The notes beneath the pieces are model-generated. The model was not told the origin of the DNA. It did no database searches and saw nothing but the letters and a program-made list of their open reading frames with translations. Below are positions 20,560 to 34,700 of a stretch of DNA of 64,000 nt, piece by piece. The stretch comes from Arcuatula senhousia (lineage: Eukaryota > Mollusca > Bivalvia > Mytilida > Mytilidae). The position numbers were made by a program, and so were the translations under genes. Where the stretch lies: positions 56,616,203 to 56,680,202 of the forward strand of contig OZ020313.1 in assembly GCA_963971305.1 (NCBI GenBank), given 5' to 3'. The first letter of the stretch is position 1; every line of letters begins with the position of its first letter.

Positions 20560-21808
20560 ATGTGAGCTTATGCCATCACTATGCGTCCGTCGTCGTCCGT
20601 CGTCTGTCGTCGTCTGTAAACAATTTCAAAAATCTTCTTCTCTGAAACAGCTGAACCAATTTGACTAAACCTTAGTAGGAATGATATATGACATGTTGGC
20701 TACAAACGATCCTAATTTTAAATTGATCAGATAAAAACATGGCCACCGTTGCTAAAAATAGAACAGGGAGGTAAAACAGCAGGTTTTATTGGCAAATAAT
20801 TCAAAACCGGTAACAGCTTATGGTAAAAGTGATCAGCACAGCACGTCCAGATCTACCTACTCAATAATTTTGAAGAAATTCCAATAAACCCTGAGGGAGT
20901 AATTGCCCCTTTTCTTATTTTTTTCTGCTTTTTACACTCATTTTGTCTTATATCTCAAGAACTATATAAGATAATGAAGTTCAAAAGAAATTTCAATTGC
21001 ATATTGTTCAGCTAATTAAGCTCTACAAAATTGTCCATTATGTCGAAATTGTCAGATGACGCCTTACAGGAGTTACGGCCTCTTTAAAGCCAAAACTGAT
21101 GGTTTTAGCCTTATAGATTGTGAACTATAGAAGATACAGAAAATATTTTGCTTGCTTTAATGTTCAGCTAATTGAGATCTACGAAATTGTCCATTAGGTT
21201 GAAATTCTTAAATGACTCCTTATAGGGGTTATGGCCCCTTAAAACACCAAAAATAGTGGTTTTAGCCTTATAGATTGCGAACTATAGTAGATAGAGAAAA
21301 GGTTTTGCTTGCTTATTGTTCAGCTAATTGAAATCTACAAATTTTCCATTAGGTCAAAATAGTCAGATGATCCCTTATCGGGTTATGGGCTGGCCGCTTG
21401 AACGCCCGAAATAGTGGTTTAAGCCTTATAGATTGTGAACGTTATTTTTAAATTAGCATTTTATCATGTTTTCGCCTATAGAATAACACTATTGCAGAAA
21501 AAGAAAAGTTGTTGCTTGCTTAAAAGTTCAGCTAATTGAGATCTACAAAATTTTCCATTAGGCCTAAATTATCACATGATGCTTATAAGAGCTATGGCCT
21601 ATTAAATGACTAAAAAAGTAGATTTTATATGATATTTAGGTTGTGTTTCATAGAACATTGTGACATCCATTTGCTAGCTTAAATGCTCAGCTTAATAGAT
21701 CTTTCCAATGGTTTTATTGTTGTGGGGGTGTTGGCAAACATTTCAGTCATTGAAACCAGGTGAGCGATCCAGGCTCCTGGGCGCCTCTTGTCTGAATTGC
21801 TGCTTGAT
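20560..21808 (+). mobile_element. Element inserted in the LINE relic
   Basis: Interrupts the LINE ORF between NFRYIAT (about 20550) and PHLKTRYG (21867). It starts near TGTCATGTGAGCTTATGCC and has a TCCGTCG-rich 5' part. At least three ~155-165 bp units follow with TTCAGCTAATTGAGATCTAC and GGTTTTAGCCTTATAGATTG. It ends near CAGGTGAGCGATCC plus an imperfect hairpin AGGCTCC/GGCGCCT and CTCTTG. The architecture (TCCGTCC leader, tandem core, tail hairpin, CTTG end) is like the intronic elements at 36524, 44929, 48239 and 50823. I could not find a matching head arm. Confidence 0.6.
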
Positions 21809-21849
21809 TGTGGGCTGTGTCGCGTACACTTATTCCACATCTCATTATT

Positions 21850-21975
21850 TTCTAATTGCCGCAGATACCACATCTAAAAACCAGGTATGGGAAACAATCT
21901 TTCCGGTTTGCTGTTCCTGTCCTCTGGAACTCACTACCTGAGCAATTCAGACAGTGTTTTAATTTTAATTGATTT
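21850..21975 (+). pseudogene. LINE relic, C-terminal end resumed
   Basis: Reads LPQIPHLKTRYGKQSFRF, then AVPVLWNSLPEQFRQCF and a stop. The motif KTRYGxxSFRxxxxxLWNxLP ends the ORF of CR1/L2-type elements and continues the relic of 20070-20555. Confidence 0.8.
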
Positions 21976-21979
21976 AAGG

Positions 21980-22560
21980 CCATGATTTTTAGCTGGAAGG
22001 GCAAAAATTGCACATGCATAGCATGTAAGCACTTTTGTAAATCTTAAACATAATCAAGATTGGTGCAGCATAGTTGAACAATATTGTTGTTTACTGTGTT
22101 TGCTTTTTTTTTGCTGTTGGTCTCTTTTTAATTTTCTTTTTCTTTTTTATCTGCTTTTTTATTTTTGTCTTTGTATTTAGTATACACATTACCATATGCT
22201 GTATGCTTGTATTGATCTCGAGGTACTGATTGTATTCTAGGTAAATTAAGGTAAAGGTAAAGGTTTATGCATGCACTGTATAGCAAGATCAGGTGCACTT
22301 ACGACTTATTGTCGGTTCAAAAGCTCTCAAGAGATGTTATGTTTCTTGTTATAACAAGGAATAAGAATAATTCCTTGTTATAGCTATATGACCATACTTG
22401 AAGTAAAGTTGATTGGTCTTGATTGATTCATTGATTGATTATTGATAGGGCGTAGATTTTTTTATTTAGATTAAAAATTTCTCTATACATGTTATTTTTA
22501 CTTATTTTTGTCAATAGATCTTATCCTTGTTTTTATCGATATTCTTCCCAGTTGCAATGC
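21980..22560. other. Upstream intergenic stretch
   Basis: AT-rich, with a short inverted repeat around 22345-22380 (TTATAACAAGGAATAAG / CTTGTTATA). Nothing coding. It lies directly 5' of the PLEKHA-type gene and may hold its promoter. Confidence 0.35.
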
Positions 22561-22564
22561 ACCC

Positions 22565-22645
22565 CCCTTTTTAACAACAAGGTAAAAATAAACCACGGTG
22601 GGAGGTCACGGGAATAGCCAAAAGGTATTTTCCAACTTTTCAAAC
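22565..22645 (+). promoter_or_regulatory. Putative 5' UTR / start context
   Basis: 80 bases ahead of the first coding ATG, locally GC-richer (CCACGGTGGGAGGTCACGG) than the surroundings. The start context AAACATGG has A at -3 and G at +4, a good Kozak match. No TATA box is evident. The transcription start cannot be placed from sequence. Confidence 0.35.
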
Positions 22646-22728
22646 ATGGCGGCTGATGTACTTCGGGAACGTCTTCCCTCGCACCTGAGTGTTGGGGTTA
22701 CACGGGATGGAAGAGTTTTCTTCGTCGA
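22646..22728 (+). CDS. Exon 1: start and first half of WW1
   Basis: Begins MAADVLRERLPSHLSVGV and ends in VFFV plus GA of a split Asp codon; donor GTAAGT at 22729. The position of the first WW tryptophan (H-W-S in vertebrates) is Leu14 here. This ATG is the first in a good Kozak context and the N-terminus matches the family length. Confidence 0.9.
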
Positions 22729-25700
22729 GTAAGTAATCCATCATCATTATTTTTCTTTAACAATATATTTTTAACGATAGCAAGTAGCCATACTTTGATT
22801 GAACACCTTAATTACTGTCTTCCTGAAGTTTTACCTGTCTTCAACACTGTCTTGTTTATGTTTTTGCAGTGACCGACTACAGGCGACGTCGTGGCTCCAT
22901 CCTAGGACTGGCCAGCCCATTAAAACTGGACACCGCCAAATACAAGGTTTGTAACATTTACAGGTAGAATCTTGACAGTTAATCCTAATTAGACAGGTGC
23001 TTCCTGTATGGGACCTAATTAGTAGTTAGATGACACCTGTAATTACTGATTACAGGTATTCATCTACATATACCTTGTCAAATAATGTAAGCATTATGGT
23101 TATTCTAAGAGAAATTGTTTTGACCAGTTTGGCTCAAACTTTCAATTTGTACTTTTCAAACTAAAAATATATTATAAAGTATTCATATAAAGTACAGTGT
23201 TGGCTCATATAAAATTGAAGATAACATTTTGTTTGGTGCTAAATGTAGGTAATAAATCAATTAATTACATGTCCAATTAAATGATGGTTTTTGTGCCATG
23301 TCTTTGCACGGAACAGTCCTGATCCTGATCCTACGGTCTGACGACACAACTGGTCACCGGGTACTGGTTTCTCAATGAAAAATTTCCTCTATACGTTGCT
23401 CAGTATGCTAAGGTTGCGCAGTGTAGCAGGGCTGTCAAGTTTTTATGAGCTGCATGCGTGAGTTTCGATGAAAAATTGAAAGATCAAAGGAAAAAATTTA
23501 AAGATCAAAGAAATTTGCCGCCAAATTGCTGTCTGGATGCGTGAGTCTCACGCGAGTTGCGTGACACTTGACAGGTCTGGTGTAGGGTCATGATCAGCAG
23601 TTTGTTGCAGAATGGCAGATGTCTTCAAATCTGCGCATGTTCTTGATGAAGTCTGCAACGAGTGAAGTTACAGAGGAGAGAAGATACTGTTAGTTCTTTT
23701 TGAGAATTCGTCAGTTCCATAATTTTGTTTTGGAGTTGAATCCTCTCTGCTTCATATCTACTGAAGAAGAGGAGGAAATGCTCAGTTGGTGCCTCTTTGC
23801 TTCTTTCTACACCTTAAGAATTCTAAAGCCCAGCTTGAAAAATGTACTCTCTCCTATGTACATGTATGTATTTTTTTATTTGAATATCAAAATACAAAAT
23901 TCTTTGCTCAATTCCCAGCCACTAATACATTTGATTGTACAGCTAATTTAAAGTTATATGGCCACTTGTTTAGAAGTACATATGCTCTTGAATAAACATG
24001 CATGTAGGACATTTGACCACCAAAATATCTGTTTGGTCGACGTAAATGGTGGATCCAGATCTTTCCAAAAAGGGGAGGCACTGGCTAAATTTGGGAGTGG
24101 GAAACAAGTCATGCTTTTTTGTGACACAAGTGGGAAGGCTGCCCCGCCCCCTCCCACACACACACACCTGGATCCACTTCTGGACATTTTAGTTTGTTTG
24201 GTAACTTATCAACTGTTAAACAGATGTAGCTGTGACTTAGAAATGGAATTTTTAAGCCTTATGATGATCATGATCATTGCACATAGATTTGAACTTCGAA
24301 TATCGTCACGGTTTCCACTGTTATGCAGGGTACTATGGATGGCAAAAAATGATTTTAAATCAAAAGTGGGTTTTTAATTTAAGCAATCATTTAATTTTAT
24401 CTTCCTTAAAAAAAAACAAAAGTTAAGGAAATTTTGTTTATGCCCATTTATAGGTACCTGTAAATTATTCAGAAATGAAAAATAAGGATTTGAGAAATGT
24501 ACACATGACTTTTAGTTTTTGTTCTTTTTACATTGTATCATCATGATCATGTTTTTCCGTTACGAATTTTTATCACATTTTCCACGTGCCAGAAAGAGGG
24601 GGGGTAGGAGGGGGTATGATCCCGAAGTCCCGGCAAATAAAACAACAAATCCCGGATTCCCGCGAAAATAAATGTGTGATTCCCGCATCCCGAAAAATGA
24701 AAATGGCTAAATCCCGTTCCCGTTAAGGGTTTTCCCGAATTCCCGTTGAAATAAATGGGCTTTCCCGCTGTCCCGCAAAAGGTCCTACCGACCCTCAGAA
24801 AGGATTTTAACTGGTCAAGGGCTAACAGGCCAATGTTATGTAACGTACTGAGAAAATAAATGGCAAGATGCTTTTTATAGTTCTTTATTCATTTGCTTTC
24901 ATGGCCTTTTTGATCATAAAATTTGCTACGCTATTACATGTACATTATTTTTTTTTACCTAGAAATCAAGGTTTTATTCAAAGGTATCTATAAGCATATA
25001 ACATTCCAAGGATTTTGGTAGAATGATGCATTCCCTGTTAAAATGAGCTGAACAATTTGTATTGAAAAATGTGTACAAATAATCATTTAAACATAAGATT
25101 CATAACATATAAATTTGTAAAACTACAGTTCATATATTGGCATATTTTACATGTTTTATTTCTGCATAAATTCTTAATTTCAATAGAATGACATGAGTGG
25201 GGCATCTTTTTTCCATAAAAATAAGCAGAAACATTTTTTGAAAAATGTGTACAAATTATCTTTTAAACATACATTATATTCATCAGATTCATAACATATG
25301 AATTTGTAAAGCTCCTGTTCAAATAATTAAAAAAAATACAAATATGATATAATTTGATGTCAAAATTAACAAAAGACTACATATAAATAATTTAAATTGC
25401 TAGATTTTAACCCTTCAAAAGAAATCCAATTTTTCAATTATAGCTAATTTGGTCCTGGATGGAATGTTGTATTATAAAATATTTTAAATTTCTGTTATTG
25501 TCAGTACAGAAGGCTGTTGTTACTTGAGATTGTCATTATTCACTAAAAAACTTATTTAAATCTAGGTAAATTAAAGATGAACTAAACTGTGAAACTAAAG
25601 TTTAATTTTGTCAGTTTGTTTGTTTGTTTTTTTTTTTTGAAAAGAAAAAAAAATATCTCGTGTACGTACAGTGATAATGACTTATGGCAACACATCTTCG

Positions 25701-28700
25701 CTAGCCAAGGGTTACGATCCGCTATCTCTCATCTCCATGTGAAGAGATAGCAGTTAGTAATCCTTGGCTAGCAAAGATGAAGGCAGCAAGGTCAAAAGTA
25801 AAGAAGGGACAAAATTGGTTACTTTGTGTATTGGGAGAGCAATTAAGCACACCTTACATGTTTGTCATTTTGTAGTATTCAACAAGAGTACATGTAGGTT
25901 CAATTTTGGTTACTACAAATAACACAGCTGTAAAGCTAGAGAATGGTTTTACATGAGTACCTCAAGTTTGCTTCCCTAAATCCAGGGTTAATAAAAAAGT
26001 ATCAAGAGGAATTCCATGAGAACCTTATTTCTTAAGCAAATAAACTCATACAGAGTTACTGCCACCTGACTAAAGGACTGTCTCTCACTGTGATGTGGTT
26101 TACAGCCGACAATACCAAGCACTAAAATTTCCACACTATTACCATGATTACCGTTTGATTATGCTTGAATATTGCACTCTAATGTTTTCTTTTTCTAGGT
26201 GCTGATGGATGGGAACAAGCTGTCACTCCAGAAGGGGCTCTCTACTACATTGAGTAAGTACAAAAAGAGTCTAGATTTTTTACTGTATTGCACATGGTAG
26301 TTACATATGTAGGGTGCTTGATTTGGTCCAGTTTTGAACTTTTTTGTACATTGTACAAGTACTCTACTTTTCAAAATATAAATGCACTAGATATGTCATG
26401 TATGTACAGCAATACATGTACTATTTCACTGCTAATTGGAACTTTGTATCTACATCATGTGTGCACATGCATTCAAACACAAACCTTAAAAATAAAGATC
26501 CTAAACTGAAATCCAGAGTTGTCTTTCCTAGAATAGATATTTACATATTGAAACCTGCCAGTGCCAAAAAATATACATCAGTATGTAATGAAATTACTTA
26601 AACAGGTGAAATTATTTTTTACCTGTGGAAAATGATGCACCTTATCACCTGCCATGCATGTAGCTGCATGTTAATACATAAATCGTCTACCTTTGATGCA
26701 TTTTAAAAGTAATTTATCTTTTTACCTATGTATGTATGTAGATTTTATACATTTCAGTTACCAGGCCTAGGTGTTCCATTTGTAAAGAAAAATTTAAACT
26801 TAGGCCGAATTTCACTTTTAACTTAAATCTCCCTTGGATTATCTTTTTACAAGATAATTTGTAGCCACAAATATGTGTAGGTTTAAAGTATTTGTAGAAG
26901 ATCTCCGTTTGTCGTATTATCATTTATAATTAACACGCTTGACACGAGAGGCTGATTAGCATAACAATGATCATGAAACGTGGAACTGTAATACCATATT
27001 TAAACATACAATGATCTCTCAGGCATTATCTCGGGTGGAATTTATTTTGACAATTCTATTGTCCATGTGTATTGGGTGACTAAAGGGCTTAAGCTCTGGT
27101 GTTTGTCCAGGGTTACACCAGTGTCATAGCCCAGGGCTGTGGTAGTGTTATTCCTTCAGGCTATTTATAATGTAATGAACTTTCTGTGACTTCGATAAGA
27201 AAGAGGATACAGCATTTTGATACTTGGAATAATAATATTGTTTGGGAGAAAGTGTGATTCCTTAAGACATTACAGATTTTGTTGAGAGTAATTCCATTGA
27301 ATAATTTCACCATTCATGCCAGTAAGTTTCTAATCTTTTATACAACTTTTGACTAGAGTGTCACAGTACTTTAAGGGAGACATACATGATAGACAATTAT
27401 ACATGTAGATACAGTGTGGGCAGTGTAAGCTGCCTCTAGAGTGTAGTGATAATTCTTATAAATCTTGAGGGTGTCACAGCCCTTTTGGTACGCGGTATTC
27501 CATGCTTTTTAAAGGGTATTTGGTATGTCAAGGCGTGGTACGCGGTATGGGATGTTCAGAATTTTTAGGCTTTTGGTACGTGTACGCCGTGATCTTTAGA
27601 GTATTCGGTATTCTAGTCTTTTTAACGGTATTCTGTCATTTTTAAACGGTATTTGGTATTCCGGGGGCGGGGGCTGTGACACTCCCAATCTTGACAGCAT
27701 AGCATGGGGCAAAAAATTGCCATGTTTAATGTTTGTATTGTAACCAGCAGTTGTTTCTCGATATTTGTTGGATTTTATACTAGGATTTTATTTTCAAAAA
27801 ATCATAATAATAATTTTTCGACATATTACAATGCATTGATTTCGTATTAAATTATTCACCTTCAAGATGTTCATTTATGAATGAATTTTAAATTCAGATT
27901 GATTCAGCATTTTCCATATGAAATTGGAAACTAATTTATCTTTTATATATATTTTAAATGATAGTTTTGGCCTTAAATAGTTTAGGTATCAATATCTAAT
28001 GGTTTTATAAGTGCACTTAGCTCCTTAAATCATATCTGGATCAAAGCCTTACAATATCATTTTAGGTCAGATTTTCCTTAAGGTCATTTTTGGTAAGGGT
28101 TAGGGTTGAAAATACAATGTGTTTTCATAAATTTTTAAGGGCTGATCCAGGGTTTGACAAAGTTGGTAAAATTAACCTCCAGAAATGCAATTACATGTAT
28201 TTTTAAGTCACTTTGGTGATTTACCTCTAAAATTTCTAGGTTAAGGGAAAGGGGGAACGTCATAGATAAAAGCTATATAGAAATAAGAGTTAGATTAACT
28301 GGAAATGTTTGGAAAAAAGATTTAAATGTAGATAAATTTGATGTAATTTTAATCTGTATTTGGCTTTATACATGTAGCTAAAAAACAACTTTTATATGGT
28401 CAGTCAATTTTGATGTAATGCTTTTATGAAATACGCAGAGAGGTCCATATACATGTAGGGCATTCAAATGTTAAAAGTCCTCAAGGGGTAAGACAAAACC
28501 AGTCAACAAAAACAAGAACTAAGTGACTCCATGAAAGGGACAACATAAAAAACACTAAAAAAAACAACATATAGCAATTAATTAACATTGCAAACTCAAG
28601 AACTGAGGTGCTCATACAGTATTGTACATGTCTGTATCATAGATTAGCATGTGGACATAAACTAATTTGATAATCTTGGGATGAGCAGAAATTTCATTAG

Positions 28701-31700
28701 GTAGTTTCAGCATTTTAATTGAAATTGCAAATGCTTGAAATATAATTTTCTGTGTTGCAGAAGTTGAAAGATAGTGGTCTTTTTCACATTATCTGTCCAT
28801 TGTGATTCCTGCAGCATTTAAAAAAAATTTTGTTCTAATATTATTACTTGGCCCGGCAGCACATAATAGGGAGTCTAATAGTCGCTGTAGAGTGGTACCC
28901 CCTGGTAGTAACGAATAGCATACCCCCTACCTGAACACCCATCATCATATTATTACTGTTTTGTAATGGCATGTTGTGTTTTTGTTTAAACCTGAATGCA
29001 TGTAAAATGGCTGGTTACTGGCCGTTGAGTACAGGACAATCCTGATATCCCATTCTCCTTGTTTTATCTCACCTGTTAATTGATGTGACATTTATACCTG
29101 TTTGTTGTCAATATTTGTACATGTAACTGTCACCAAACACATTACCTGGCAATAAATGTTAGGTGATGATAGTCAAAGGGAGATAATTGGCTTATCAGAC
29201 CCGGTCAGATATATTTATTATATAGACACCTTTAAAGGTCCATAATTGGTTTATCATCCTGGGCCAGATAATGGACACCTTTGAGGGTCTATAATTGATT
29301 TATCAGACACTTAATTGAAGTGGTCTATTATGTGAATGGTTCATCTCTACAGGGGGTCCTTAAGTAGGAATTCATTTTTCAGAGATATAATGTCTGATTA
29401 TTCATGTACATGTTGTGCAGGATTGTATTGGTACATGTACATTCATATAGTAAAAACCAAGCATTTTACAAACTTGGACTAACATTTGGTTTGATGCTCT
29501 GTTTAGATAAGATTTGATATGTTGGTTATTTTCACTATTTGTCTATTTTATTGTTATCTGATGTTTTTTACACAGGAATATTTTGTTCAAGTGAAATTCA
29601 CATGATATTTATGTGAATTTCATGTTAAATATACTTCATGTGAAATTCATGATAAATTGCTCGTTTTACATGAAATTTATGTGAATTTTTCATGTGAAAT
29701 TCATGTAAATTATCCAAATTTCACATGAACAAAATGTCCTTTTGAAGATTGAGGCATTGTCATTGAATTGTTTACAGAGGTGTTCATTCAATTCCTAAAC
29801 CTTAAAAAAAAAATCATCAATTTATATACTAAATGTCTACAGTAATCTTTGAAATTTGTTCTAAAATTATATCAAATATATTTCATAGTTTTAAGTTTTA
29901 TAAATTCAAATACAATTTTACAAGTCAAAGTATATTGTCAAAAGCTGTTTGTGATCTTAATATTGGTTTAGAACTGATCAACTCTCTATAATAAAGTCAG
30001 TAGAAGTAATAACTTTTCATTACTTTAAATGTCTCGATTCTGGTCTACTTATTTATTGCTGTAATAGTACAATATAGTAATTATCTCCCTTTAGTATCTT
30101 GTCTCGTTATTGTCAAAGGCCTGAATGGGAAGAAACGATTTCTTGATTAAATTTTTGTCCATTATTACCAGGTTTAAATGGACTTTGAATATTTTGTGAC
30201 AGTGATTTATTGTAGGCTGTGACTGTAAAGGATGTACATTTATTTTGTAGTCATGGAATACTTAGTTCTGTCATAGTGTTAAAGAGATTTTTGTATTTTG
30301 TTTCTTACAATTCTTCATTATATTTCTAAGCCATTTAGGAATTATTTTGGTATCAATGTACCTATATTGATAGCAGGTAAGACGCCACGTAACAAATTTA
30401 TATTGATGTTGAACAGGCTCATTTAAAAAAAATCTAAACGATGCACTCCTAGGAACACACGAACCGTTCAAGGTAATATTTACTAAACTCCGCAAAAGAT
30501 TTCTCTTATCATCAACTGCACTAACTTTATACTTACTTTATTAACTTATCAATGCAAATGGAATGAAATACTTACTTTTCTTAAAAATCATTAAGGCTGC
30601 GCTTGTTCGAAATATAAATTGTACATTCGTCAAATTATTGAAATTTTGTCGAACTCGAACTTACACATTTCTCAATTGTGAGTGAGTGAGTGAGTTGGTG
30701 TTTTACGCCCGTGCAACGCTATTTCTCAATTGTAAATAAATTGCTAATGCAGAGATCCATTAAGGCTTTCTATACGACATAAAATTAGGGTTATGAAAAA
30801 TCCTTAACATGTTAGTAAAAATCTTTTCGCCTAAATGAAGTGTTCCTTGGAGTATACAGGGGCAAACATTAACAGGGGTTCAAATTAGCACTGGTCTGGG
30901 ACCTTTGATTTTTTATTAAGGACCTTTTTATATTTTATTTACAAGAGTCTTCGACCTGCCACAGTGTTTCAATAAAAGCAAAAATGGGGGAATTTTACCC
31001 TTAAAATATCTTTTTGACCCCCAGATTTTTCTAAATTATCTATATAAGCACTAAATTTGACCCTTTAAAATGTAGAACTTTTGTTTATTTGATTCTCTCT
31101 TAGATATTTCACCAGAAGTACTGTGCCTTTTCCTTGTGAGGACTTTTTATTTAAATCTGGTGGGCCTTCACCTTATGACTCCAAAAAGTCCTGGACCTTT
31201 AGAAAATCAAATTTGAACCCCTAAACAAACAAAACATTTTAAAGGATGTAATGTTGAAAATAAACTCAGTGGACTTGTGGACGACCCTGGTATTGTTTGC
31301 ATTGAAGTCTTAATGTCCTCTGTTACTGATTCAATGCACACCCACCAAAATCCACCAAAGGTAGGTCCAAGCTTGGACCTCAATGCTCAGAACACAAGGC
31401 TCTGAAACAATTGTACAGATGTACTTTGTAGTCAAGCACTTTAAATTCATTCCTGTAGAGGCACAGAGTGCAGTTGTTGTAGCTTACTATCTTGATCAAG
31501 TCAAACCTAAGACATACAAATGAAATGCATGTTAAAGAATAAATTAAGTCTGCTTTGGTGAATGTTAAAACAAAAGGCTTTAGTTGACAGTATGTCACCA
31601 CTGAGGACAAACCAAATAATATATACATTGTACAAGATGGCCCCAATTAGTCGATCAGGTCTATTCTTTGGGTCATGTCTGAGATAGTTTGATCTTTAAA

Positions 31701-34700
31701 TGTGTTTTGTTTCTGTAAAAGTATTTTGAATAAACTTAAAGATACTTTCTTGATTTTGTGGATGGCTTATAAAACAAATTTTTAAAATCAAAAACTTAAA
31801 AATTTGAAGATTCACAATCCAGTAATTTTTCTGAATCCAATGAAATGAAATTGGTACATAAAAGAATAAATTATGATATTGTTCAGTTCCATCATGAATT
31901 ACTGGGGTGTTTGAGAGGGACTGCAGGGGTGTATCCAGAGGTCCATGAGGTCTCAAGGGGGGCATGATTGCTGAAAATGACAGATTTTGATGACAATTTA
32001 AAATTGCTTGGTCAATTTTATACAGAAAAAAATATAATTTCTCAATAAAAGAGGGGGGCGTATGCCCCCTCTGACCCCCTCTGAATCTGCCACTGGACTT
32101 TGTATAAAAATTATTGTTGGTTGTTTCAGCTTTTTCAAATTTAGTTACTTAAGCCTTGTTTTGGATATCACTTTACAGTGTAAACTTTAATTTCATTCAG
32201 ACCTGTGAATTTAATCCTTATATAAACACAAAACAAGTGAAAATGGTATTAATGCGACACAATTTACTCAACTAAATCTCCAGATCTCATTCAACACTTT
32301 AGAAAGTTAAAAGATTAAAAGTTAATGGAATTATGAATTAGAATTTGGAGTGTTTGTTTTTCCTGAGAAGTTTTCTGTAATATTTTGTGTTGAAAGTGAA
32401 GTTTTATTCATAATTTCAATTGGGAAAATATTAATAATATAAACAGGATTTAAAAGCACTGTGTGAACTTTATTTTGAAAGGTAAGACAAACTATAAAAG
32501 AGAGAAAAAATGCTAAAAATGTCGAACATTTTAAGAAAAGGGTCACCCAATTGAAAATGTTTTTTTTTTTCTACTTTGTTTCTTGCTGATTTTCCTTTGT
32601 TGGATAATGTCTTTAAAATCTGTATAGGTTTCCTCTACCATTAAAACTGACTGCCCTTCATGGCCCAGGTGCGTCGATAAAGGGCCTTAAACACACACAC
32701 ACACACATACACACATAAAATCTGTATACATGTACATCAAGCACATTCCTTTAAGATTTGACAGATAAAACATTTGTCAAGTTCAGGATCTGTGTATTTG
32801 CTAATTCAGTCACTAGCTATCATGCATGATTTAAATAATATAATAAAATGATTTGCTTTTTTTTTCAGTCATAATACTGGAGACACAACATTTGAACACC
32901 CAGTTACCAGGAAACCAGCTCATCATGCTTATCACAGACCAAGGTAAATAATCACTCATAGTAAAGTGTACTCTCAACCTAACACTGATTGTTTTCGGTC
33001 CGTCATCCGTCTGTCTGTAAAGAAAACCTACTATCATCTTGCTTGTCATAGACTAAGTCAATACATATTTGTGTCAGTACCACCTTCTCCTTCTCACAAC
33101 TTGCCTGCTTGTCTATTTGAAGAAAGCCAGCTCAAGCTCACATAGCTTTTGATAGATCAAGGTTACAACTATACAACTCTAACAAAGACCTTTTTCTGTC
33201 CAAAGCCAGCTTAAAAGTTTAACGATACAATGCGGCTATATAAATACCCCTTATATTACTGTAATAAATGTACATTGTATGATGCAGCCCATACTGGTCC
33301 CTTAAATGACTAAATGACTAAAACATTTTTTTCCCAGAGTCCATGCATAGATTTGTTTGAACGAATTCCTATTCTAGCATGATGTATTGCTCAGTGTGTA
33401 TCCGTCAAATGTTACAATAGCCACTTTAAATAACGGTGAATTCATCCCTTTAAAGTTTGACCGAGACTTAAAGGTAGAATAATTGAACAAGTGCTGAGAA
33501 AATTTAATCCTCTATTAACATTGTCAATCTATCTACAATGGGGATACATTGTATTTTATTCCCCTGTTCCGTGGTCCTTTTATAAAAATATTCTTTTTAT
33601 CGTCCGCAGAGAAAACACAACTCTGACCCACAACAGTGGAAATGACGGTTCAATGATTGATCTTTAATGGATGGTTTATAAGTAGATAAAAGTATGAACA
33701 AATAAAATGAAGGGGAAACTAAAACCATTTACAACCCTGGCTAACAATGCATATAGCTGAGTTTTATTGAATTGGTCGTCCATTTTATTCCATTATCTCA
33801 AATTCCACCGCGGTGACTTATGTCTGTTGTGGTTTTCTTACATTTAGTATTAACGTGTCTGATTCATACTTAATACAAGTTGAGATTTGACTATTTAATT
33901 AAGCTTTGTTTTTATGAATCAATATGGGTTCTACTTACAAGTTTTGATTGGATCGTGGTTTATGAATCAACATGGGTTTTAATTCTATATTTGGTGACTG
34001 CTTGTTGTGGTAAGTCTTATTTTAGACAATTTGAAAACATTAATATGACATGGAGGGTCTGTTAAAATAAGATATGGTAATTAAAATAAGAAATTGCTAC
34101 TAAGTTTCTCACCCTTAAGGGCATTAGGTTTAGAGCTATATCGCAATTGTCTTGTCTGTCAGTCCATTCACACTGTCATTTTACTGCTTTTTTAACTTTT
34201 TCTGAAGCGATTGCTTTAAAATTTGGTATTCAGTGGATTCATTTATTTTTGTGGCTAACAATTTTAGTGGTTTAATGAAATGGGTTCTGTTGGCGGATTC
34301 TTTATTTCGTGGTTCTGAAGTCTGCAGCATACAAACTAATGCTTAATTTCCCTTTCATGGGATATCGAATATTGTGGATCAACCCATCCACGAAAGCCAC
34401 GAAAATTGATACTCCACAAAAAATAATGAAGCATAACTAGTATATACAGCTGAAGCATGATATGTTAAACTATGCCTCTCAGTTGTTCATTTGCTGGGTA
34501 TAATACTTTTAGCATTTATTAGTGCAGATCCTTGTTATAATGATGCAATTTTAATCATAATGGGACAACATGGAGTGACACTCAAATATTTTCCCGAAAA
34601 TAAACACCAAAAAGTCTCATAATATCATGGTTTTCATAACATGTGTAATATGTTTCATAAATTGATTTATATGATAAAATTTCTTAGTTATATTTGAATG

